DNA of 64,000 nucleotides from Gonocerus acuteangulatus (lineage: Eukaryota; Arthropoda; Insecta; Hemiptera; Coreidae): the NCBI GenBank assembly GCA_946811695.1, contig OX328123.1:153035122-153099121 (forward strand), in the 5' to 3' direction. The position numbers and the translations under genes were made by a program. Positions 31,694 to 41,678 of the stretch are shown piece after piece (position 1 is the stretch's first letter; each line of letters opens with the position of its first letter). Below the pieces are notes generated by a model. The model saw nothing but the letters and a program-made list of their open reading frames with translations, did not search any database and had not been told where the DNA came from.

Positions 31694-32296
31694 AAAAAAA
31701 GTCCAACCCGCAGGAACTGCATCATCTTAGCGCGGTTCCGTTCTTATCTCGAGTGCAATTAGTGAAGAAATATAGCAGCTATCGGTAGGTATTAGCACCA
31801 TTTTTCCCCCTTAATATCTTCAAAACAGTGGGAAGTACGATATAACCATTCAAAAGCTTACTAAATTCTCTACAAAAAAGATTCTGAAGAAAATTTCGAT
31901 GGGGCAATATCAGTCGGAGAAGTAAGTGCTTAAAATTACGAAAGTTTTAGTTTTGTTATTTTAAACGGGTTTTTGTCACTGTTTACCTCACTTTTGTTTT
32001 TTAAGTTTATTTAATGGTGGAATGAGTATTTCATTAAAGCTGAGAAAATAAGAATCATATTGGTAATAGAGTTTTCCTAGAGAGAGCGTCGCGATGACGG
32101 GAGAGTCCCATCCGCTTAGAAAACTGTCACTGTCCATATGTGGCGCTTTTAGCTTCCTTCTTTTTGAGATATTATTTTATATTTTTAACGAAAGATCAAA
32201 ACCTACTGATAGCTGCTACTATTCCTTTACTAATCGCACTTCGGATAAGAACGGAACCGCGCTAAGATGATGCAGTTCCTGCGAATCGGACTTTTT
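31694..32296. repeat. Inverted right-end unit at the end of family A
   Basis: Second copy of the 1085-1666 arrangement: AAAAAAAGTCCAACCCGCAGG at the left and its inverted partner at the right, about 50-bp arms. Here it forms the true right end of the element that splits the LINE. Confidence 0.7.
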
Positions 32297-32299
32297 ATT

Positions 32300-32495
32300 A
32301 CCTATTATCTACCTATTTCCTCAAGGATATGATCTTTGGTTATGACCACCTGAGAGCATACATTTGTCGCTGGAATTCTGGAAGATGTATCCTCTTGAAT
32401 TGTCTACTCCAGGCCTTAGATAAACAGAAGCAAAAACTTCAGCAAAACTATCCGCGATTTTCTGCGGATCTGAAATAGTCCTACCATCCTAACCA
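32300..32495 (-). pseudogene. CR1 LINE ORF2, frameshifted stretch before RT
   Basis: After the stop at 32,496 the coding signal continues in another frame (DGRTISDPQKIADSFAEVFA, SVYLRPGVDNSRG), then another (TKDHILEEIGR) until the family A insertion at 32,296. This is the normal spacer preceding the RT domain. Only a few residues separate it from the GPGPDGIPP motif at 27,670. Confidence 0.75.
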
Positions 32496-32993
32496 TTACT
32501 CTACTGTACAAGTTGCATTTGTCCTTCTTTTATTCTTCAAAAAACGCCAAAATAAATTTACATTTTGTGGAAGTAAATGCCCAATCTTCTTGCAGAATTT
32601 GGAGTAATCTTCATCAATCATAGTTTTTAATTGACTCCTTACGGCTGAATATTTTTCATAAGCACCACCAGTTCCGCTGGCTTTGTACTTTCTATGAAGG
32701 CGCTGCTTTCTTCTTGCCATCTTAACAGTAGCAGTGGAAAACCATGTAGGATATCTTGAACCTGTGGTTTTGTAAGTTGGCACAGATTTCCTAATACCAA
32801 AATTCAGAATCCTATAAAAGAGGCTGATGTTTTCGTTAAGATCATCACTACTGAGGACTTCACTCCAGTTTATTTTTGAGAAATAGCTATTCAATGCAGA
32901 ATAATCTGCTTTATGGAAGTTGTGAACATCCGTTGCCTTGTGAAAAACTCCATTCCTCATTTTGACTGATAGTGTGAATTGGATTGGAGGATG
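32496..32993 (-). pseudogene. CR1 LINE ORF2, region between endonuclease and RT
   Basis: In the same frame as the endonuclease ORF and separated from it by one stop codon at 32,994. The segment reads HPPIQF right after the stop, then KADYSALNSYFSKINWSEVL, ISLFYRILNFGIRKSVPTYK, RYPTWFSTATVKMARRKQRL and NVNLFWRFLKNKRR, the usual layout of this linker in CR1/Jockey-group polyproteins. The TAA probably replaces a sense codon at a conserved position. Confidence 0.85.
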
Positions 32994-34661
32994 TTATTGG
33001 TCAACAGATAGTAGTGGGTCTACAGCAGAGGATACTTTAAGATTATCGTTGGAGGAGAAAACTAGATCCAATAACACACCGTCACAGTTCACAATTGTAT
33101 TAAATTGCTGAAATGCTAACCCTTGCATCTCATCATATAAGGCCTTCACAATATTTAGATTGAGGCATCCCTTGCAATCATCCCCAAGAACATAATTTGA
33201 GAAGCCTCTTAAATTAAAATCCCCACAAATAATAATTTCAGCAGTACTATATGCTTCAACAAAATAATTAACTCTGCATAAGAAGTCAACATAGTGCTCA
33301 ATAGGTGAATTTGGCGGAATATAAACATTGCAGAAAATGAATTTTGCCGAGGAAGTTTCAAGAGAAATCCAGAGCTCTTCGAACATGTTTTTCTTGTCAT
33401 AAAGGCATTTATCCTTATCAACCGCGATAAGAACTCCTCCTCCTCTTCGTTTCCCAGTCAATTCCACACATCTATCATTTCGATAAATATTAAATTGTGA
33501 GAGAATTTCTGAATCTTCTACAGCTTCGGTAAGCCAAGTCTCTGTAAACAGTAAAATGTCAACATCAGATGAGAGCATTTTATTCTGTAATCTTACAAGT
33601 TTCGAATTTATGCCCCTTACGTTTTGATAATACGCTGACAGGAATTTAGATTTAGCTGGACAGTTAAGTTTCGTATCAATATTAACATAAGTAAGGTTTT
33701 GATTTCTTGATGGACGGTGAATAGACTCGTAAACGTCATTAATGTCACTTAAAATTACAGAAGAATTTAGTAGGCTACTAGGAAATAAATATGGCTTATC
33801 TTGTAAGATGTCATTTAGCGGATTGTAAAGACCATCCTTGTCACATGAATCTAGTAGGCTACTAGGAAATGAATATGGCTTATCTTGTAAGATGTCATTT
33901 AGCGGATTGTAAAGACCATCCTTGTCACATGAATCTAGTAGGCTACTAGGAAATGAATATGGCTTATCTTGTAAGATGTCATTTAGCGGATTGTAAAGAC
34001 CATCCTTGTCACATGAATCTAGTAGGCTACTAGGAAATGAATATGGCTTATCTTGTAAGATGTCATTTAGCGGATTGTAAAGACCATCCTTGTCACATGA
34101 ATCTAGTAGGCTACTAGGAAATGAATATGGCTTATCTTGTAAGATGTCATTTAGCGGATTGTAAAGACCATCCTTGTCACATGAATCTAGTAGGCTACTA
34201 GGAAATGAATATGGCTTATCTTGTAAGATGTCATTTAGCGGATTGTAAAGACCATCCTTGTCACATGAATCTAGTAGGCTACTAGGAAATGAATATGGCT
34301 TATCTTGTAAGATGTCATTTAGCGGATTGTAAAGACCATCCTTGTCACATGAATCTAGTAGGCTACTAGGAAATGAATATGGCTTATCTTGTAAGATGTC
34401 ATTTAGCGGATTGTAAAGACCATCCTTGTCACATGAATCTAGTAGGCTACTAGGAAATGAATATGGCTTATCTTGTAAGATGTCATTTAGCGGATTGTAA
34501 AGACCATCCTTGTCACATGAATCTAGTAGGCTACTAGGAAATGAATATGGCTTATCTTGTAAGATGTCATTTAGCGGATTGTAAAGACCATCCTTGTCAC
34601 ATGAATTAATATAATTTAACCCCGTCTCTCTGGGCTTGTCAACTTCGAGGCTTGATCCCAT
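32994..34661 (-). pseudogene. CR1 LINE ORF2 N-terminus: repeat tract plus AP endonuclease
   Basis: 555 open codons. Residues 20-299 are ten tandem copies of a 28-residue unit (SCDKDGLYNPLNDILQDKPY plus FPSSLLD). From about residue 340 comes an exonuclease-endonuclease-phosphatase type nuclease that nicks target DNA: AYYQNVRGINSKL, DILLFTETWLT with the catalytic Glu, YRNDR, GGGVLIAV, CNVYIPPNSP, and IIICGDFNLRG with Asp/Asn. It ends at a premature TAA after LLSVDQ. Normal LINE ORF2 proteins start close to the endonuclease, so the 280-residue repeat tract is an unusual addition. The start Met at 34,661 is the first in this frame; an upstream overlapping frame belongs to ORF1. Confidence 0.85.
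33765..34604 (-). repeat. 84-bp in-frame minisatellite, ten copies
   Basis: Ten units of exactly 84 bp (28 codons). Nine read the same by eye; the one nearest the endonuclease differs slightly (AAATAAATATGG for AAATGAATATGG, and AGAATTTAG for TGAATCTAG). The unit length preserves the ORF2 frame. Confidence 0.95.
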
Positions 34662-34822
34662 AAAAAACGTTGATCAATTGTTTTCTTAGATTCCATACCA
34701 CGAAAATAGTCACAAATTATAGGGATAGGTCGACCCTGAGTATACACAATAGAACTGTTTGATATGTTCTTCACAATTACTCCTTTAACATTCATTCCCA
34801 ATGTTTCCAGATGAGTTACCAT
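34616..34822 (-). pseudogene. Frameshifted C-terminal tail of LINE ORF1
   Basis: This frame overlaps the last ~40 bp of ORF1 and continues with MVTHLETLGMNVKGVIVKN, a pattern expected for the last SGNH block (HLN.xGK type), then an ordinary tail. Alternatively it is noncoding overlap. Confidence 0.45.
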
Positions 34823-35855
34823 TGGTATCTAGAAAATGTACATTGGTATGAAGAGTAGATAACCGGAATAGCATCGTATTTATTTCATACAGGAATGAAT
34901 TCATGAATTGTTTTTCGTTTTTCTTATAATATGGAAAAGATAATAAAATTACATTAGTGTTGCATGCAGCAGTAGTTAAATGAAAATTCAGTTCTTTAAT
35001 ATCGTATTTCTTTGTTCCCCTTAAACAATCAGAGCCTAATCCAAGAATGAGAAAATCTTTTTCATTTAGCCGAGTTGCAGAGGCAATCGCATCTTGAGCC
35101 AAAACTCTAAACCTTGAAAATGGTTTATTAAATTCTTGGATCCTGACATTTCTAGGAAGTCTCCTTTGAAGCGAATCCCTAATATTCTTGAAGTATTGGT
35201 CCCTGTGAATTATAACATTATTTTTGACCATATTAAACATAGAGCTATTAATATTTACTGGAGTATGTTTCTTTAAAAATTCAGATTTTGAGAATACTGT
35301 TTGTGTTTGAATGGATCTAGAAGGGAATACTACAGTTTTGCTTTCCTTGATTGACTCAGTCTGAGTTTCAACATTTTTTGAACATGTTTTCGTTACATTA
35401 TCTTCCAGGAAATCAATTAAATCCTTACATCTTTGGAGTTCAGACTTTAAAGTTCTAATTTCTTTATTCAGAGTGAGATTTTTATTCTCCAAAACTTTAA
35501 GCTCCTCTCGTAAATCATCATCGATCTTTGCGCACATATCAAGCGATTCATTTAAAATATTCTTTTCATGATTTAGTTGTTTTACAAGATTTTCAATTTC
35601 TGAATTTTTTTCAATTAAATACAAATGAGAATTATTTTTTTCCTTTACAATGATATTAAAACTGTTTAGAATAAACTCTAAAGGAAGGAGAAAAGCACTT
35701 AGGTCATCATTATGTAGAATATTTTTGAAAGTATTCGCTTTTATGCACATAATTGATATATTCTCTTTAATGTCGTTTTCAAATTCAAATTCGGAGTCTA
35801 GAATTCTAGAAAGAATAGAGAAAGAGCTTTCATATTTTTTATCCCGTTTTGCCAT
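34785..35855 (-). CDS. CR1 LINE ORF1 protein (coiled coil plus SGNH-like domain)
   Basis: 356 residues from the ATG at 35,855. Residues about 90-160 are heptad-rich (EIENLVKQLNHEKNILNESL to SELQRCKDLIDFLEDN), which predicts a coiled coil for trimerisation. The C-terminal part (FLILGLGSDCLRGTKKYDI, TNVILLSFPYYKKNEKQFMN, VHFLDTNGN) follows the layout of the SGNH-hydrolase/esterase domain found in ORF1 of several CR1-group LINEs. The GxND block reads GSD here. The final SGNH block seems to lie in the next frame (THLETLGMNVKGVI at 34,815-34,775), so a frameshift truncates this copy. ORF1 proteins bind RNA and shape the retrotransposition particle. Confidence 0.7.
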   Translation of the reverse strand: MAKRDKKYESSFSILSRILDSEFEFENDIKENISIMCIKANTFKNILHNDDLSAFLLPLEFILNSFNIIVKEKNNSHLYLIEKNSEIENLVKQLNHEKNILNESLDMCAKIDDDLREELKVLENKNLTLNKEIRTLKSELQRCKDLIDFLEDNVTKTCSKNVETQTESIKESKTVVFPSRSIQTQTVFSKSEFLKKHTPVNINSSMFNMVKNNVIIHRDQYFKNIRDSLQRRLPRNVRIQEFNKPFSRFRVLAQDAIASATRLNEKDFLILGLGSDCLRGTKKYDIKELNFHLTTAACNTNVILLSFPYYKKNEKQFMNSFLYEINTMLFRLSTLHTNVHFLDTNGNSSGNIGNEC

Positions 35856-36399
35856 TAGAAATACTTATGCCAGCCAAAATAATTAGCGTAAAATTAATAA
35901 TATGTATAAACAGCCGATTGATAAGAACAGCTGATTGATAAGAAGCGAGGAGTGCCTGATAAGAAGCTGGAGACTGTAGTATGACTCACCAGTAGTAGAG
36001 AGGTGGTAAAGAGGCGGTAGTGGGGACAGTCCTACTCGGTCCTATCTTCTCCTATCTCCTGAATATCGCTCTCAAGGCAATATATTTACACCTTTCTGGA
36101 GAGTTTTGTAGTCAATAAAATTGTTTAAAAATAACTACACATCATCAACAGCACTAAAACTATCACCACTATACTTTTATTTTCAAGTACGAACTCTAGA
36201 AACCAACTATATAGAAAGACATTCACAGAGCCGATGTTAATTCAACGGCAGCTCAGGCCAAACCTAAATATAGTAAGGTTTCATGACACTGGGGCATCAA
36301 TTGATGAATAACTTATAGTATGACGGGAACCGTGCTATAATAAACTGCACAATATTATGTAGTCACGTTAATTTTGATGATACATTATTTAACGCTATA

Positions 36400-36444
36400 A
36401 AATAACTACTTATCTGCCGTGACGAAGCACGGGTATTCAGCTAA
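36400..36444 (+). repeat. Helitron-like 3' end
   Basis: The hairpin CCGTG-ACGAAG-CACGG is followed by GTATTCAG and CTAA, then a T. A hairpin about ten bases before a CTRR terminus, inserted before T, is the canonical Helitron 3' end. No matching 5' end was identified. Confidence 0.45.
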
Positions 36445-37332
36445 TAATAAAAAAGAATAATAATAAAAAAAAAGCGTATACGGCGCAGTTTTTTTCCATA
36501 ATCGGGTTTTTCGATTTCCTTGTCATTTCCAGTCAATTCATGCTTAACAGCATTATTTTGATTCACTTATTTATTCTTCTCTGTACAATGTGCATAGAAA
36601 AGGTTTGGGCTACAAGGGCTACCATTTGGCGAGTTTCAGTCAGTTTTTAAGTACATTCAAGGATAACGGGTTATTTTTATTCGTTTTGGATCAAGAGGAA
36701 TTTTATTTCTTTAAAAGCAGCAACTATTTACGAAGACAGGTGTTAAATCAAAGTTTATGTTAAGTGGACACCATCTTCTCAAAAAGTTTTTTTTTTTTTT
36801 TTTTTTTTTTTTATTATTAAGAAGTAAAAATTAACGGTCTGTTCCTGATAGCAGATCGGAAATTCAAAATCTAAGCATAAGTGAGAGAAAATAGAATAAC
36901 ATAAACAGTATTAAACGTGCAGTATTTTATCGCAAGGACAAAAATATAATACAGAGATAAAAATTTACTAGAAATATTGAAGTATATTATAAAGATTAGA
37001 AATATATTCCAAGTTTGTTGGTATAATACATGTCATTATTTCATAAATATGGGCTTAGGTGTATTATGAAGCTAGCTTGCATTCTTATTATATTTTCTTA
37101 TCTGCCTAATTATATTTTTTTATTAATATTGCATTGATAATAAGAACTATTTGGTTGAGTATAAATAAACTTGGGTGACCTTTACAAATACTTTTATAAT
37201 TTTCGAATGATTCCAGCCTTATATTATTACATTTTGGAGGCAATGTCCGTTGAATTGTATTTCTTGTCAGTCATATATATTTTAGGGAGGTTGTGATGAT
37301 TCATTTTCTGCGCAAATTGTACAGAAAAAAAT
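36445..37332. other. Unassigned AT-rich sequence with poly(T)
   Basis: It holds a poly(T) run (36,787-36,812) and otherwise no recognisable gene or repeat. Confidence 0.4.
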
Positions 37333-38475
37333 AAATAAGGACGAGGGTAAATCTAAATAAACAATGCTGTTGAGCATGAACGGACTGGAAAAGACAAGGA
37401 AATTGAAAACAGTAGCAAAATATAAATATAAATAAGGACGAGGGTAAATCTAAATAAACAATGCTGTTGAGCATGAACGGACTGGAAAAGACAAGGAAAT
37501 TGAAAACAGTAGCAAAATATAAATATAAATAAGGACGAGGGTAAATCTAAATAAACAATGCTGTTGAGCATGAACGGACTGGAAAAGACAAGGAAATTGA
37601 AAACAGTAGCAAAATATAAATATAAATAAGGACGAGGGTAAATCTAAATAAACAATGCTGTTGAGCATGAACGGACTGGAAAAGACAAGGAAATTGAAAA
37701 CAGTAGCGAAATAGAAATATAAATAAGGACGAGGGTAAATCTAAATAAACAATGCTGTTGAGCATGAACGGACTGGAAAAGACAAGGAAATTGAAAACAG
37801 TAGCGAAATAGAAATAGAAATAAGGACGAGGGTAAATCTAAATAAACAATGCTGTTGAGCATGAACGGACTGGAAAAGACAAGGAAATTGAAAACAGTAG
37901 CAAAATAGAAATATAAATAAAGACGAGGGTAAATCTAAATAAACAATGCTGTTGAGCATGAACGGACTGGAAAAGACAAGGAAATTGAAAACAGTAGCAA
38001 AATAGAAATATAAATAAGGACGAGGGTAAATCTAAATAAACAATGCTGTTGAGCATGAACGGACTGGAAAAGACAAGGAAATTGAAAACAGTAGCAAAAT
38101 AGAAATATAAATAAAGACGAGGGTAAATCTAAATAAACAATGCTGTTGAGCATGAACGGACTGGAAAAGACAAGGAAATTGAAAACAGTAGCAAAATAGA
38201 AATATAAATAAAGACGAGGGTAAATCTAAATAAACAATGCTGTTGAGCATGAACGGACTGGAAAAGACAAGGAAATTGAAAACAGTAGCAAAATAGAAAT
38301 ATAAATAAGGACGAGGGTAAATCTAAATAAACAATGCTGTTGAGCATGAACGGACTGGAAAAGACAAGGAAATTGAAAACAGTAGCGAAATAGAAATAGA
38401 AATAAGGACGAGGGTAAATCTAAATAAACAATGCTGTTGAGCATGAACGGACTGGAAAAGACAAGGAAATTGAAT
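37333..38475. repeat. 97-bp satellite, about 11.8 copies
   Basis: Units of 97 bp contain AAGGACGAGGGTAAATC, AAACAATGCTGTTGAGCATG, AACGGACTGGAAAAGAC and AAATTGAAAACAGTAGC. Variants (GGACG/AGACG, CAAAATATAAATA/CGAAATAGAAATA) are distributed in blocks along the array, as expected from unequal exchange. The repeated 72-residue minus-strand ORF is a consequence of the tandem order. Confidence 0.96.
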
Positions 38476-38869
38476 TTTTTAAAAAAGGAAAAAGTTATTA
38501 GTTGTTCCGAGGAGATTCCATGAATTCAGGTATTGTAGCGCAGCATCGCTCGTATAAGTGTCCAGTGGACGACCGAAGTAAGCTATTTATGGATGAGGCA
38601 CTCCAAAAGATAGATTGAAGTTTTCAAAAGTTTTTCATTCATCCAAAGTAATATATAGTAATTTTGATTATGTTCGGAAAAGAGGAGCAATTATGGCATT
38701 TTTTGGCTCAGTGGATTATTATTCCAATTATGTTTTGAACTACCCGAATTCGAAAATCATGCGTACACTAAAGATTGTATCCCCTAGTGTTGTCGTCGTA
38801 AGGTCAAATTCTAGGTCCCAGACCTTTTCTAGGCACGTCCAGCCAGAAAAATCAGATGGCTTGTCCATA
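38476..38869. other. Unassigned sequence
   Basis: No recognised gene. The ORF across it shows no family resemblance. Confidence 0.35.
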
Positions 38870-38950
38870 TTGCTGACCACACTATCTCCCTAGCGTACAA
38901 CATTGCCGAAAATTAGATACCTCTAAAATATATGCCCCTCAAGAAAGTCC
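38870..38950 (+). repeat. SINE family 2 fragment
   Basis: CACTATCTCCCTAGCGTAC, then GATACCTCTA and GCCCCTCA, match the central-distal part of SINE 2 at 53,330-53,395. Head and tail are missing. Confidence 0.55.
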
Positions 38951-38966
38951 TAAGAAAACGAATTTT

Positions 38967-39631
38967 ATTTTATAGAGTGAAAAGACAAGAACTGAACAAA
39001 CGATACGGACTACTTAAACGACTCCTTGGACCTTCATCTAAACTATCGACACAGAACAAAATTACGATATATAAAACAATCATCCGACCAATATGGACAT
39101 ACGGACTTGAACTCTGGGGATCTGCAAAAACATCCAACATCAACAGAATACAGGCATTCCAGTCAAAAGTCCTCCGTAAAATTGTAAATGCCCCTTTCTA
39201 TGTATCCAACAAAACCCTACACAATGACCTCAACATCCCATTTGTCCTTGACCTCGCTAAAACCCGTTTCCAAACGTTCCACTCCAAATTGTCTTACCAT
39301 CCTAATCCCGTAGGTCAATCCTTATCTTCCCAATACCATCCAGACAATCCTCCCAGGCGGCTTAAGAGACAGTGGCCCCGAGACAATTTACTTGCCTGAT
39401 CTTTTCATGATCAATAAAATATTTATTAAGACACCTCTGGAAGTGCCAACAATGGTTGGCTTCTTCCAAATTTTGTATTTTTTTTATTTTTATTTTATTT
39501 TACTTTTGCCAGTTTTGTCAACTTGTACATAATATCTGGATCAACATACTTGATCATTGTACTGTTAACCTGTACAGATTTCAAATAAATAAATACTAAA
39601 AAAAAAAAAAAAAAAAAAAAATTTTATAGAG
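38967..39631 (+). mobile_element. Jockey-type LINE, short 5'-truncated copy with 11-bp TSD
   Basis: The insert is 38,978-39,620, with the direct repeat ATTTTATAGAG at 38,967-38,977 and 39,621-39,631 and a poly(A) tail at its 3' end. It encodes only the end of ORF2 and belongs to the same family as 27,784-29,179. Confidence 0.9.
38979..39399 (+). pseudogene. Jockey-type ORF2 C-terminal fragment
   Basis: About 140 codons from KRQELNKRYGLLKRLLG to PPRRLKRQWPRDNLLA and the stop. It contains IIRPIWTYGLELWGSAKTSN and VLRKIVNAPFYVSNKTLHND, as in the other Jockey copy, with which it shares most residues. The RT active site is absent through 5' truncation. The open frame upstream of 38,978 is flanking sequence. 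Confidence 0.88.
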
Positions 39632-39847
39632 ATTTAATAGGGTTAAGACTTTTCGTTTTCATAGCAAATCTTCAATGCTGCGGATAAATCCAAATAATTG
39701 GTAGTTAAACATTAAAAAACTTGATAAATTTCCCAAAAAACAACTTCACACGTAGCTTTCGACAAGGCAATATTCTTCGGAGAGGGCTTAAAGTATAGAA
39801 AGTTTTTTTTTTTTTTTCAGGGACAATGTTCTTTATCTCTGTTCTCC

Positions 39848-39960
39848 TTTGACAAGGGGATTGCACGACGTGCCCCTGCCAGATTCAAACGAGAATTTTT
39901 GTACGTGTTGTACATAACTAGGGAAAAGTCCTGTTAAAGCGGGAAAACACACTTCTCAAT
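39848..39960 (+). repeat. Dispersed repeat D
   Basis: GGGGATTGCACGACGTGCCC, then AGATTCAAACGAGAATTTTTG, AACTAGGGAAAAGTCC and TGTTAAAGCGGGAAAAC match copies at 15.3 and 21.8 kb. Confidence 0.6.
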
Positions 39961-40805
39961 AAATGAATAACAAATGTAATTTTGTTAACTGTTCTCGAGG
40001 TATTCCTCATTCTTGAAATTTGATCATATAACGACTAAATTTAGCAGTTTCACTCGAGATATTTGATGGATCTCACTGTTTATGTTTAGTTACTTGCTAA
40101 TACGACATTTTTAACAACTCTCTGCAGAAAAAATAATGGTAAAGTCGTTTCTCGTAAAATAATCGCCTCGCTAATTGACACCTTCATTTTATTAGGCTGT
40201 GCGCACATACGGCCGAGTACGGCGATGAAATTTGTAAGAAAGCAACTTCAAAACATGTACTTTTAGGTAAAACTATGCGGAGGGCATAGCTAAGTACCGC
40301 TTTTTTTTCTACACCAAATAATCTAAGGATAATTGAGTTTCATTACAGATATATTCACAACCTAAATGCACCAAGTTCATGGTATATTTTCGCAAAAAAT
40401 AAAATTCATTTAAAAGCTACATATACTCATGAGACTTCCTGGTTGATATCAATTTTTCAGGAACAAAATAAGTGGTATAAAATATTGTTTTACTTTTCAC
40501 TAAAAACTGTGAGATTTTTATTCAGTGAGAAAACGGTCAACAAATAGGTTAAAAAATTAAAGTTTCTAAAGCGCTGATTCCGATTATTTAGTTTGTGATT
40601 CTTACACTGTATTAGCTACAGAATCTAGGAACAGCATACATTTCCCCCTGTTTATTTTCATGAGTTCAACATATTCTGAAAATCTCAAAAATGTTTAGCT
40701 CAATTTACTTTATACAAAACTTGATGTATTGCTTTGTTCTGAGTCGAATAAGACCAGCCCAAGGTTTGATACGCTGTTAAACAAAACAAAAACAATAAAA
40801 AAACA
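39961..40805. other. Unassigned AT-rich sequence
   Basis: No gene or repeat was recognised. Confidence 0.4.
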
Positions 40806-41009
40806 ACAAGGGGAGTGCACGACGCACAGTGGTGCCGAGGGGGAAAAGCCTCCAAAACCGATGGTCTTTAATCGCGTTTGAACTGACATTTTTTTGGTTC
40901 AATGAGATGAGCCCCAGGTTTTTAGGTTAATCCGTTATCGAGATATTGAATTTTCCCCCCTTTTTGGCCATTCGGTACCCACTGTGCGTCCTGCACTCCT
41001 CTTGTGAGT
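40806..41009. mobile_element. Small MITE with ~45-bp inverted ends
   Basis: The left end CAAGGGGAGTGCACGACGCA and the inverted right end CAAGAGGAGTGCAGGACGCA both continue into CAGTGG and a diverged GCCGAG/ACCGAA stretch. It is about 200 bp and non-coding. CACGACG recalls repeat D, which may be related. No target-site duplication is certain. Confidence 0.65.
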
Positions 41010-41678
41010 TTCAATTTGGAATTGTTGTAAAATAAGGTTATGAATGTGATGGGTCAAACTAACGAGGCCTTATATTTATGTTTTTTTTTTTTTTGTAATT
41101 GTGGAAGAAAATGGAGAAGATCACCACAGGTGAAGAAATCGTCACTTTGTATAGTTTAGCGTCCACTAGATAGTTTAGAAATGAAATTTCATTTCAGGAG
41201 GAATTTTAAAATCACCTAAATCTCTTCTTAAATCTAGGTTTCTAACGTAAAGGATGATATAGAAACGCGCTAAGTTGGAGAACCTGTCACGTCAAGTATT
41301 TCTAATTTTCTTGTTACTTAGAATTGTTTACTGTTAATTGTTGGACCGAAGGAATCAATTTTATTGCTGGGTTATAGGGAAAATTAGCATTCTAATTTAG
41401 GTAGAGCAGTTTTTAATTAAATACAAAAAGGGAAGCGTTCATTTTAAAATTAATTTTATTTTATTTTAATTATTCTGCCTCTACCCTTGTGGGTCATTGG
41501 TAGTGCAGATTGGTTATAGTTCTATATTATATAGTCTGGTAACTTCTAGGTAGTTTGATAGGTTCAGTACGGTCCGTTCTTCATTTTTCAGTGCTTTCTT
41601 TAATGTAGGAGGTATACAACGATTTCCTCGAATTTTCTCAAACTGTTGAACATATGATATTAGGTTTGAATGCTTAGG
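41010..41678. other. Unassigned AT-rich sequence
   Basis: No gene or repeat recognised; this may be the decayed downstream part of the LINE whose ORF1 lies to the right. Confidence 0.35.

Larger units (their letters stand above)
27675..32296 (+). mobile_element. Family A element, full length, inserted into a CR1 LINE
   Basis: It starts TTTTTAGCGCGGTTCC with the hairpin GTTCCTCCCT/AGGGAGGAAC. It ends GGAACCGCGCTAAGATGATG, CAGTTCCTG, TCGGACTTTTT. A 1.4-kb truncated Jockey LINE is nested at 27,784-29,179. Without it the element is about 3.2 kb, close to the 3.07-kb copy at 55.2 kb. The interior has a TA array (29,218-29,320), three ~345-bp modules (29,620-30,840) and the block shared with 1-1666. 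The flanks are the two halves of one LINE ORF, so both boundaries are defined to within the shared T5. It is non-coding. Confidence 0.85.
32297..36300 (-). mobile_element. CR1-type LINE, 5' half (ORF1, endonuclease, pre-RT)
   Basis: Order on the minus strand: possible 5' leader (36,300-35,856), ORF1 (35,855-34,785 with a frameshifted tail to 34,616), ORF2 start with a tandem-repeat tract and endonuclease (34,661-32,994), then the pre-RT region (32,960-32,496 and, frameshifted, to about 32,300). The element continues in 27,674-26,041 after the family A insertion. A nonsense codon at 32,994 and frameshifts near 32,496 make it non-autonomous. The exact 5' end is not defined. Confidence 0.85.

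Noticed and set aside
37353..38444. Ten overlapping 72-residue ORFs on the minus strand
   Set aside because: They are the same frame of a 97-bp satellite read repeatedly; the unit length is not a multiple of three and each ORF ends at the same relative stop.
37333..38475. Possible CRISPR array (regular direct repeats)
   Set aside because: There are no unique spacers; the whole 97-bp unit is repeated. The same holds for the 84-, 79-, 72- and 157-bp arrays. The context is eukaryotic.
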